Origin: Verrucomicrobiota bacterium
GTDB lineage: Bacteria; Verrucomicrobiota; Verrucomicrobiae; Limisphaerales; UBA11358
Length of the DNA: 56,490 nt
Direction of reading: 5' to 3'
Assembly (NCBI GenBank): GCA_014860005.1
Contig: JACZKP010000072.1
Span: forward strand, 1 to 56,490
Both the position numbers and the translations under genes were made by a program. Below are positions 23,621 through 30,674 of the stretch, in pieces; the first letter of the stretch is position 1, and every line of letters starts with the position of its first letter. Below the pieces are notes generated by a model that was not told where the DNA came from, did not search any database, and was given only the letters and a program-made list of their open reading frames with translations.

Positions 23621-25900
23621 TCATTGGTTGTAGGCATCAAGTCCGATGTGGCCGAGTCCGAGGTTATCATCGTAGTCCGAGTTCCACACCCAGAAGTCCC
23701 AATCCTTCGTTGGCTGATAGATGTAGCCCTTGGCTTGCGCGTCGAAAAACTCGCTCTGGTAAAGGTTCACGGACAATCGTTGGGCTTCGCGGCAGTCGGC
23801 GGCGGTCAGATGTTTTTGGAGGTGGAGCTTCTCTGCGAGTTCCTGCCCGCGATTCTTTCCGTCTTTGTCCTTCCACTTCACGAGGACGGCGCGGGTTTCG
23901 TCGCCGATGAGGGAGCATTCTTCAGCGGCCTTGGGAAAGTCGAGCGCATTGCTGGCGGCAAAGACCTTATCGTCCTTTACCGACTGCGGACCCAGCAGGC
24001 CGTAGAGTTCCCGGAAATAAGCGGCATAAAATTCTGGTAGGTGCAAGCGGTTGGCAGCGTCTGGATGGCGGTTGAGAAACTCGACGGTCTTGGCGGTGGC
24101 GGTGCGGTAGGCCCCGGGCGGTGTCTTGAGTTCCTCCGGGCGGAAGATGATTACCGGACGCGGTTCAGCGGATTTGCCTTCCCGATTGCAGCGCCCGGCG
24201 GTTTGGATGATGGAGTCGAGCGGCCCGAGAGCGCGAAAGGCGATGGGAAAGTCCACGTCAACGCCGGCCTCGATCAACTGTGTTGAAACCAGCCGGCAGG
24301 ACAATCCATCGCACAACCGTTGGCGGATGGCCTCCAACTTTTCGCGACGATGTTGCGGGCACAAACGCGACGACAAGTGACAGAGGCCATCGGGCGAGCG
24401 GTCGCGAAGCAGCTTGAACAGATTCCGTGCATCAGCAGTTGTGTTGACCACGCACAGAGCTTGGGGTTCGTCGGCCATGCGAACGGCGATGTTTTCCCAA
24501 GAGAGTTTTTGGTCCAAGGCCGGCAGTTCAATCCGCGTACGCCGCAGGGCTTCGGCGAGGGCGGATTCATCCGAGGCGATGGGTGTCGGATTCCAACCAT
24601 AAGGCAGGGCGGCTTCGGCGGCGGCGAAGGCGGGCTGCGTCGCGGTCATGAACACCGCGGTCACACCGTAGTCGCGTGTCAGCAGTTTCACGGCGGACAG
24701 GAGCGATGGCACAAGATCGGACGGCAGCGTCTGCACTTCATCAAACAGCACAACGGAACGCCCGATGTTGTGGAGCTTGCGGCAGGCGGAAGGGCGGTTG
24801 CTGAACAGACTTTCAAAGAACCGGACGCTGGTGGTGACGATGAGCGGCGAGGCCCAGTTTTCCGCCGCGAACCGGGCGCGCCGGAGGCTTTCCGCTTCAG
24901 CGTCCTTGCCCTTATCCTCGGCGCGTTCACGGGGAGCGACGGCACTGTGATGTTCCAGCACGTAGTCCGGACCAAACTCTGGTTCGAAGAGCTTGCGATA
25001 CACGCCAGCCGTTTGCTCGATGATGCTGGTAAACGGGATGACGACGATCACCCGGCGGAACCGGTGGGCATCGTCTTCAGGCAACGAAGCATTGTGATGC
25101 TTGATGTGCTGGAGAGCAAAGGCCAGTGAACTGAGCGTCTTGCCGCTGCCTGTCGGCGCCGTGAGCGTGAATAAGCCGGGGGGTTGAGTCGCAGCGGCCA
25201 GACAATCGTCGAGCAGCTTGCGGCGGCGTTGGTTCACGTCGCCGGCACCAGACAGGCCGGCCAGATGGTGACGGAGGATTTCCAACGCACGGACGGGCTG
25301 AAGCCGAGGAACTTGTCGAAGACTTGCGACTCCTGGATCGAAATGATTTTCCGTATCGCGGAAGTCGGCATCCACGAGGCAAGAGAACAGCAGCCGGGTG
25401 CGCAGGGCTTCGGAGAATGGATCACCCGGAGTTCGGGCCGGAATGTCCGGCAGGCAGAGGCCATCCGCCTTGAATCGGAGCAGGAGTTCGGACAAAGGTT
25501 CAACACACTTGCAGAAGCTTTCCCGCTCCGCGTCCGAGCGCATACGGGCAATGGTTTGTTTCAGGCCATCGCCATCCCTCGCTGGAAGGCCGGTGTGATG
25601 ACCGTCCACGGCGAACGCGTTGTTGTGGAGTCGCAATTCAGCAGCGTGGGCGGCCCCGGCTGCCCAATGGTTTATGCCGTGAATCGAGTTGTCATCAAGG
25701 CGGGCCTGAAAGCGCTCGGCATATTTCCCCAAGTCATGCAACAGCCCGGCAAGAAATGCTTCCGTCTCAAGCTCCAGTGAAGAGGCAAAGCCTTTTGCCA
25801 GTTCTGCCACTTGGCGCAGATGGTCCTTGAGCAATTGCCACGCGGCCTTCGGCAATCGCTTGCCGTTCTCATCTTCCGCCGTGTGCGCGTAAAACTTCAT
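23621..25900 (-). CDS. cas3: CRISPR-associated helicase/nuclease Cas3 (type I-C)
   Basis: Degrades target DNA recruited by Cascade. The 759-residue protein has an N-terminal HD nuclease: His27 region, His55-Asp56 in LLHDLGKY, then HWAAGAAHA and GHHTG near 101. The superfamily 2 helicase follows, with Walker A PTGSGKT (249-255), a Walker B-like DEVQ (387-390; many Cas3 have DEVH), motif III MTATQP and motif VI QTAGRCNR. The short linker and lack of extra domains fit type I-C. It starts the cas operon; 13 bp upstream of the ATG is the end of a cas5 relic. Confidence 0.95.
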   Translation of the reverse strand: MKFYAHTAEDENGKRLPKAAWQLLKDHLRQVAELAKGFASSLELETEAFLAGLLHDLGKYAERFQARLDDNSIHGINHWAAGAAHAAELRLHNNAFAVDGHHTGLPARDGDGLKQTIARMRSDAERESFCKCVEPLSELLLRFKADGLCLPDIPARTPGDPFSEALRTRLLFSCLVDADFRDTENHFDPGVASLRQVPRLQPVRALEILRHHLAGLSGAGDVNQRRRKLLDDCLAAATQPPGLFTLTAPTGSGKTLSSLAFALQHIKHHNASLPEDDAHRFRRVIVVIPFTSIIEQTAGVYRKLFEPEFGPDYVLEHHSAVAPRERAEDKGKDAEAESLRRARFAAENWASPLIVTTSVRFFESLFSNRPSACRKLHNIGRSVVLFDEVQTLPSDLVPSLLSAVKLLTRDYGVTAVFMTATQPAFAAAEAALPYGWNPTPIASDESALAEALRRTRIELPALDQKLSWENIAVRMADEPQALCVVNTTADARNLFKLLRDRSPDGLCHLSSRLCPQHRREKLEAIRQRLCDGLSCRLVSTQLIEAGVDVDFPIAFRALGPLDSIIQTAGRCNREGKSAEPRPVIIFRPEELKTPPGAYRTATAKTVEFLNRHPDAANRLHLPEFYAAYFRELYGLLGPQSVKDDKVFAASNALDFPKAAEECSLIGDETRAVLVKWKDKDGKNRGQELAEKLHLQKHLTAADCREAQRLSVNLYQSEFFDAQAKGYIYQPTKDWDFWVWNSDYDDNLGLGHIGLDAYNQ

Positions 25901-25913
25901 CTTGAGCTCAGTT

Positions 25914-26258
25914 TCAATTCATCCCGTTCTGCATCTGGTCGAACACCATTTTCAGCAGGGTGGGCAGTTCGTGGTTCTCGATTTCGCAGACGCGCGTCTC
26001 CGGGCGGGGACACCTCATCCGGCTTCGCCACATGGACTCGCTCACGCCCGTTCGCTCGGCCCTCGCGGGCCTTTGCTTCCCAAATTCCTTTTGCCGCTTC
26101 CCAAGCGGCTCAAGTCTCCCCATCCGATGCGGAGAAGGAATTCCGTTCGGCGGGTCGCCGACCGGGGCAGGCGAGTCGCCCGCGCCACCCTTCACCGATT
26201 TCCAGCGCAGGATGGATTCAAAGATGCCGTGCGCCGCACCGATCACCGCCAGGATTCG
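25914..26258 (-). pseudogene. cas5 relic 1 (not Cas5d type), interrupted by a repeat
   Basis: Two Cas5 segments remain on the minus strand. The first, LAVIGAAHGIFESILRWKSV (about 26258-26184), matches the SAVKGIFESIL helix of Cas5 proteins. The second, VCEIENHELPTLLKMVFDQM (about 25985-25923), matches the C-terminal ELPSMLRxVF segment. Between them lies about 200 bp of repeat sequence that includes palindromes and a word set CACCTCATCC. The N-terminus is lost. The relic ends 13 bp before cas3. This Cas5 differs from the Cas5d in the active operon. Confidence 0.65.
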
Positions 26259-26432
26259 ACACCTCACCCAACCCTCCCCATGTACCGGAGCGCCGGTCTC
26301 CGACCCGGCGTGAACCTGCGTTTGCCTACCAACACGCCGGGTCGGGAGACCGACGCTCCAATCGCGGTTCAGGGGTTCAAGGCGCGAACTTTGGTTGGGC
26401 GAATTCTCTCCCCGGTCGAGGCGGAGAGGGTG
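26257..26432. repeat. Composite dispersed repeat upstream of cas5 relic 1
   Basis: It starts CGACACCTCACCC at 26257 and ends CTCTCCCCGGTCGAGGCGGA at 26406-26425 plus GAGGGTG. This is the same pair of edges as the 44-bp repeats at 27456 and 27584, but here an additional inverted repeat (26287-26310 with 26335-26359, GGAGCGCCGGTCTCCGACCC core) is nested inside. Confidence 0.65.
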
Positions 26433-26515
26433 TTGCGGAGTGAGCGCGAGGTAGGTCATGGCTGGTTGACGGATCAGGAATCGCGGTTGTCAAGGATTTG
26501 AGGAGCGGGTAGATT

Positions 26516-26812
26516 GTGGCCGTGCAAGCAAAGATTGAGAAGATCGGCAACGGGTTCGGGTTGCTTCTGCCCAAGGAGTTGCTCGACGCCTGCGGCTTTG
26601 GCAGCGAGGCGACGGTGACGGTGCAGGACAAGACGCTGGTGGTCAGTCCCGGCCCGCGGCGGGCACGCCAAGGGTGGGCGGAGGCCGCACGGCAGATGCG
26701 CGAACGGGGCGACGACCTGACGCCCGAGCTTCAAGAGTGGTTGGATGTTCCAGACGAGTGGGACGCGACCGAATGGCAATGGCCGGACATCCCCGCCAAT
26801 GAAAAGGTTTGA
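26516..26812 (+). CDS. MazE/AbrB-type antitoxin
   Basis: A 98-residue protein. The N-terminal half has the swapped-hairpin AbrB/MazE pattern (AKIEKIGNGFGLLLPKELLD, then GSEATVTVQDKTLVV). The C-terminal half is acidic and Trp-rich, as expected for toxin wrapping. It overlaps the MazF-like gene by 14 bp. Start is GTG at 26516; a second GTG at 26522 is also possible. The pair replaces the middle of a degraded cas5-cas3 region, oriented opposite to it. Autorepression by the complex is usual for the family. Confidence 0.85.
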   Translation: MAVQAKIEKIGNGFGLLLPKELLDACGFGSEATVTVQDKTLVVSPGPRRARQGWAEAARQMRERGDDLTPELQEWLDVPDEWDATEWQWPDIPANEKV

Positions 26813-27116
26813 GGTCTGGCTGGTGCGGCTCGACCCGACCGAGGGCGCGGAAATGCGCAAGACACGCCCCTGCGTCGTGCTCTCGCCGGACGACTTGAAC
26901 CAATCGGTCCGCACGGCGTTGGCCGCGCCGCTCACTTCCAAAGGCAGGTCGTATCCGTGGCGGGTGGAATGTGTGTTCGATGGCAGACCCGGACAGGTGG
27001 CCTTGGACCACATCCGAAGTCTGCCCGAAAAGCGTTTCCTTCGGTTGCTCGGCACGTTGGACGCGGTGGCGTGCCAGGAAATCCTCCGCCAATTGCACGA
27101 GATGTTCCGTCCCTGA
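26799..27116 (+). CDS. MazF/PemK-family endoribonuclease toxin
   Basis: A 105-residue ribonuclease toxin. It begins MKRFEVWLVRLDPTEGAEMR, followed by KTRPCVVLSPDDLN, the typical MazF loop, then APLTSKGRSYPWRVE and GQVALDHIRSLPEKRF, which carries the catalytic-region Asp-His-Ile-Arg. The length is normal and no lesion is visible. It overlaps its antitoxin gene. The stop codon abuts the broken end of the cas3 relic, so the pair's insertion probably caused or followed that break. Confidence 0.9.
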   Translation: MKRFEVWLVRLDPTEGAEMRKTRPCVVLSPDDLNQSVRTALAAPLTSKGRSYPWRVECVFDGRPGQVALDHIRSLPEKRFLRLLGTLDAVACQEILRQLHEMFRP

Positions 27117-27325
27117 TAAGCGTGCGGTTCGTCCTTCCTTTCTGGGTCGCGGATTCGTTTTTGGAATTCCGCTGCCGCTTTGCCCAAGTCATGGAGCAAG
27201 CCGGCCAGTTCCGCATGTTGCTCTCCTTGGAAGTATGCGACGGATGTCTTCGCACGGCACGCCCCGCCGATAAGATGTTTGACAAGCGATTGATCCGGAT
27301 GCGCGAGGAGTGGTTCAGGATTCAT
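27117..27325 (-). pseudogene. cas3 HD-domain relic, second CRISPR locus
   Basis: About 69 codons remain, beginning at an ATG at 27325: MNPEPLLAHPDQSLVKHLIG, then HAELAGLLHDLGKAAAEFQK and RIRDPERKDEPHAY. The HD-nuclease signature (first His in VKHL, then LLHDLGK) identifies Cas3. The frame is cut at about 27117, next to the MazF stop. It is not a copy of the active cas3: outside the HDLGK core it differs throughout. It starts 7 bp after the end of cas5 relic 2, as in an operon. Confidence 0.75.
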
Positions 27326-27455
27326 GGCTCGTTCAATTGTTGGAAAAACTCACAAGCTGGTCGAACCCCATCCGCAGCAGGCTGGGCAGTTCGTGATTCC
27401 CGGTTTCGCAGAGGAGCGTTTCCCGGAACGGGCCGAGGCGATTGGAGCGCGGTTT

Positions 27456-27499
27456 CGACACCTCACCCTGCCCTCTCCCCGTTCGAGGCGGAGAGGGTA
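27456..27499. repeat. 44-bp direct repeat, copy 1
   Basis: Starts CGACACCTCACCCTGCCCTC and contains the palindrome CTCTCCCC/GGAGAG. Identical to 27584-27627. Confidence 0.9.
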
Positions 27500-27583
27500 A
27501 TCTCTTTCGCGTCGCTGGCGCGGAGCGGCCCGCCGTAATTCGTGGTGTAGCGATAGAATTGCACCGGGGCGCAAAGCCGGACT

Positions 27584-27627
27584 CGACACCTCACCCTGCC
27601 CTCTCCCCGTTCGAGGCGGAGAGGGTA
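27584..27627. repeat. 44-bp direct repeat, copy 2
   Basis: All 44 positions match copy 1 at 27456-27499. Together they bracket the middle fragment of cas5 relic 2. Confidence 0.9.
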
Positions 27628-27714
27628 TTGCAGAGCGGGCGACGAGCCGGTGTCAGGCCGCGTCCATAAGGCAGTCGGGCCGGAGATTTCAAGTTGAATG
27701 GGATATGGTTTCAT

Positions 27715-28025
27715 AAAATCAGTTTCATTTCTTAGCCCCGGAGCGCCTTGGGAGTGATGCCTTTTTTAGGCTTCCGGTCAGACCCTCACAAGACTTTAGT
27801 TGTTCAAGTTGTTCACATCTTCGACCGCACCCTAACAGGAGCGGTGGGACAAATACCGTCCAAGCCGTAAGTTTCTGACGGCACAGGTCCAGCAGGCAGA
27901 AACGCAATGGGTCGCCTGGTTTCCGCGAGCTGGCCAGGCAGAAGCGGAAGTGGTCTGGCTCGGTCAGCCGGAAGAGGATTGAACCTTGCGGGTTCGGGGC
28001 AAACGCGTCTGGCAGGGCGGGCAGA
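27715..28025. other. Stretch upstream of cas5 relic 2 without a firm gene
   Basis: On the minus strand a frame ending at 27725 has protein-like composition near LFRLTEPDHFRFCLASSRKP and LRFCLLDLCRQKLTAWTVFV, but its start is antisense to the oxidoreductase gene. It could be the tail of another lost gene of the second CRISPR locus. I recognise nothing in it. Confidence 0.3.
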
Positions 28026-29333
28026 CTACAGCGCCCAACCGGCGCGATACTGATGCTGGATGAACTCATCCGCGGCCGCACAATTTCGGGCGCGCAGATT
28101 CCTGGCGTCCCAATCCAGGTTCTGTCCGACGCGGAACGCCACGTTGCCCAGTAGCGCTGCCTCCGTCAGGGGACCGGAATAGGCGAAATCACAACTGGCA
28201 GGTTTGCCGGTCTTCACCGCGTGAATCCATTCCTGATGATGCCAGGCGAAGTCGCCGGAAAGCTCTTGCGGCGCGACGTAGTCGGAAAAGTCGGCTTCGT
28301 GCATGACTGCATGGCGGGTGTAGTCGGCCAGCAACATTCCGGTTTCGCCCAGGAACAGAACGCCGCTCCCCCAACTCTTCGCGAGGGATGGCGGAAGTAG
28401 GGCAGGTTTCCTGCCGCCGTGATACCACGTGAGGGTGACCGATTCTGAGCGGGAACTTGGATTCAAGTTCCGGGATTCTCTCGACGCAGGATACTCGTAG
28501 CGCACGACGAGCCACGGCGGCGTGGATTCCCGATGCACCGGCGGTCCGTCCACGATTTCGACGCTGGAGGGGGCGCGCAGACCCAGCGCCCAATGCGGCA
28601 GGTCCAGGTAGTGACAGCCGAAATCCGCCAACGCCCCGCCACCAAACGCCCACCAGTGTCGCCACCAGCGCGGGACAATGTCGGGATGATACGGGCGGGC
28701 TGGCAGAGGACCGAGCCACAAGTCGTAATGCAGGCCCGGCGGGACGGCGGGAGTTTCCCGCGGCAGGTCCTTGCCGCCATAAGTGGCATTGACCCACACG
28801 TGGACCTCCTTCACCAAACCAATCTCGCCCTGTTGAACCTTCGCCACCACGCGATGGTAGTTCCGGCCGGCGTGAATCTGCGTGCCGATCTGCGTGATGA
28901 GTTTTTGCTTGCGCGCAAGTTCCGTGACGATGCGACACTCGGAGATGGTGCGGGTGAGCGGTTTCTCACAGTAAACATGACGCCCGCTGCGCAAGGCGGC
29001 GGCGGCAGCCACGGCGTGGGTGTGATCAGGGGTGGAGATGACTACAGCGTCGAGATCACTCCGATCAAGCAGGCGGCGGAAATCATGGTAAGTCTTCGCC
29101 TTGGGAAATCGCTTTGCAGCTCCTGTCAGAAACGTGTCATCCACGTCGCACAGAGCCACGACGTTCTCACCCGACACGCCGTTTAGATTCTCCCGTCCCC
29201 GGTTGGCGACACCGATGACCCCGACATTGAGTTTGTCATTGGCGGATACGCGGGCTGACGCGGTCCGGCTTCCGGCGAGCCAGAAGCCAGCGGTGACCAG
29301 CGCGCTCCGTTGAAGAAACTGCCGGCGATTCAC
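28026..29333 (-). CDS. Gfo/Idh/MocA-family oxidoreductase, Tat-exported
   Basis: NAD(P)-dependent sugar oxidoreductase family, exported in this clade. The 435-residue protein starts with a twin-arginine signal (NRRQFLQRSALVTAGFWLAG). Its Rossmann domain has LNVGVIGVANRGREN, VVALCDVDD and STPDHTHAVAA, and the catalytic EKP motif is HVYCEKPLTR. The C-terminal domain carries GGALADFGCHYLDLPHWALG. GTG at 29333 is chosen because it overlaps the upstream stop (GTGA) and begins the Tat signal. A palindrome at 28452-28471 adds residues near 290 (SRESRNLNPSSRSES) without a frame break. It is the last gene of a three-gene operon. Confidence 0.9.
   Translation of the reverse strand: MNRRQFLQRSALVTAGFWLAGSRTASARVSANDKLNVGVIGVANRGRENLNGVSGENVVALCDVDDTFLTGAAKRFPKAKTYHDFRRLLDRSDLDAVVISTPDHTHAVAAAAALRSGRHVYCEKPLTRTISECRIVTELARKQKLITQIGTQIHAGRNYHRVVAKVQQGEIGLVKEVHVWVNATYGGKDLPRETPAVPPGLHYDLWLGPLPARPYHPDIVPRWWRHWWAFGGGALADFGCHYLDLPHWALGLRAPSSVEIVDGPPVHRESTPPWLVVRYEYPASRESRNLNPSSRSESVTLTWYHGGRKPALLPPSLAKSWGSGVLFLGETGMLLADYTRHAVMHEADFSDYVAPQELSGDFAWHHQEWIHAVKTGKPASCDFAYSGPLTEAALLGNVAFRVGQNLDWDARNLRARNCAAADEFIQHQYRAGWAL
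28452..28471. repeat. Palindrome inside the oxidoreductase gene
   Basis: GGAACTTG and CAAGTTCC pair around a 4-base loop, flanked by GATTCTGAGC and GGGATTCTC, which also partly pair. The translated stretch is low-complexity and poorly placed for the fold. Confidence 0.6.
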
Positions 29334-30670
29334 GACAGGCCTTTGACCTCCCAACCCTTGCGATACTTGCGGCGCAGAAGTTCGTTGGCGGGGCGGTGGT
29401 TCGTGAATTTGAGCGCCTTGGCATCCCACTGCAACGTCGTGTCCGGATAGCGCGAGGCCACGCCGCCGAGCAACACCGACTCCGTAAGCGGCCCGGAAAA
29501 ATCGAAGCCCGCAGTCGTCTTCCCGTTGCCGCGCACGGCTTCGAGAAATTGGGTGTAGTGATTGCCGTCCTCAACTTTCGGCAAAGGACGATCGCCAAAT
29601 TCACTGTCCGGGAACAACCGTGGTCGCGCAATGTGCGGCAGCAACATCACGCCTTTGGTGCCGACGAAGATGGACCCCGTTCCCGGCAACGGCTCGGCGC
29701 CCAATAGCGATGCAACTTGCGCCGGTGGTCGTTGGTCACCGTCGTACCAGGTGATATTGATGGTCTTCTCTGCCGTGTGGGCCGTGCCGGGAAAGACATA
29801 ATGCACCCGCCCGTCGTTGGCCCAGTTCCATTGATTGGGCGCGGGGCCCTCGGAGCGAACGGAAATCGGCGCCGTGAGTTGGAGCGCGTTGAACACGGGA
29901 TCGAAAATGTGGCAACCCATGTCGCCGAAGGTGCCCGTGCCAAAGTCGAGCCGTTTGCGCCAGTTGCCGGGATGATAATAGCCGCCGCCAATGAACGGGC
30001 GCGCCGCCGCCACGCCCAGCCATAAATCCCAATCGAAGTTCGCGGGCGGCGTGTCCTGGCGGTCCGGCAACGGAGCGGAATCGCCCCAGCCTTTGCCGCA
30101 CCAGGAGTGGACTTCCTTGATTTTGCCGATGACGCCTTCGCGCACAATCTGGACGCCCTGGCGGTAGGCGGATGTGGAATGAATCTGGATGCCCATTTGC
30201 GTGACCAGTTTCTTCTGCTGCGCCACGCGGGTCAGTTGGCGGGTTTCGTAAATGTCGTGCGTCAGGGGTTTCTGGACGTAAACGTGTTTGCCCAGTTGCA
30301 TGGCGGCCATCGCAATGGGCGCGTGCATGTGATCGGGGGTGGAGACGTTCACCGTGTCGAGTTGCTTTTCCTTCTCCAGCAGCTCGCGCCAATCCTGGTA
30401 AATCCGCGCCTCGGGAAAACGTTGCTTCCACGGGGCGGACTTGGTGCTGTCCACATCCGCGATGGCCACGAGCTTGACGAACGGATGATGCGCGACCAGT
30501 TGCAGATCGCTTCCAGCCTGCCCACTGCCACCAATGGAGGCATGGAGAATCGTGTTGCTGGGCGACGCTGCACGCAGGTTGCGGGCGATGAACGGAACGG
30601 AGAACGCAGCTCCGGCGGCGGCAAACGCGGCGCGACGAATGAATTCGCGGCGGGAGAAATGATGCTTCAT
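29330..30670 (-). CDS. Gfo/Idh/MocA-family oxidoreductase, Tat-exported (second)
   Basis: A 446-residue paralogue of the following gene. It starts with a Tat signal (MKHHFSRREFIRRAAFAAAG). The Rossmann part shows LVAIADVDSTKS and VSTPDHMHAPIAM, and the active-site Lys is in HVYVQKPLTHDIYETRQLTR, with Gln in place of the usual Glu before Lys-Pro. The C-terminal domain has GTFGDMGCHIFDPVFNALQL. It starts 5 bp after the DUF1080 gene stop and its own stop overlaps the next start. The pairing with DUF1080 suggests oxidation of a glycoside at C3 in the periplasm. Confidence 0.92.
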   Translation of the reverse strand: MKHHFSRREFIRRAAFAAAGAAFSVPFIARNLRAASPSNTILHASIGGSGQAGSDLQLVAHHPFVKLVAIADVDSTKSAPWKQRFPEARIYQDWRELLEKEKQLDTVNVSTPDHMHAPIAMAAMQLGKHVYVQKPLTHDIYETRQLTRVAQQKKLVTQMGIQIHSTSAYRQGVQIVREGVIGKIKEVHSWCGKGWGDSAPLPDRQDTPPANFDWDLWLGVAAARPFIGGGYYHPGNWRKRLDFGTGTFGDMGCHIFDPVFNALQLTAPISVRSEGPAPNQWNWANDGRVHYVFPGTAHTAEKTINITWYDGDQRPPAQVASLLGAEPLPGTGSIFVGTKGVMLLPHIARPRLFPDSEFGDRPLPKVEDGNHYTQFLEAVRGNGKTTAGFDFSGPLTESVLLGGVASRYPDTTLQWDAKALKFTNHRPANELLRRKYRKGWEVKGLS

Positions 30671-30674
30671 AAAC

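Larger units (their letters stand above)
27333..27714 (-). pseudogene. cas5 relic 2 (not Cas5d type), three pieces separated by repeats
   Basis: The start is intact: ATG at 27714, MKPYPIQLEISGPTALWTRP then DTGSSP. A 44-bp repeat follows, then CAPVQFYRYTTNYGGPLRAS (about 27570-27512), a second identical 44-bp repeat, and finally LGPFRETLLCETGNHELPSL, LRMGFDQL to the stop at 27333. These match, in order, the N-terminal strand, the PTxVEICAPVxxHRYTTNYG region and the C-terminus of non-Cas5d Cas5 proteins. The middle parts are deleted. Relics 1 and 2 keep different pieces and share only the C-terminus, where they are similar but diverged. Confidence 0.75.

Noticed and set aside
26474..27325. A 283-codon minus-strand frame starting at the cas3 relic
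   Set aside because: Only the first ~69 codons are Cas3-like; the remainder is antisense to the intact MazEF-type pair, so it is not one gene.
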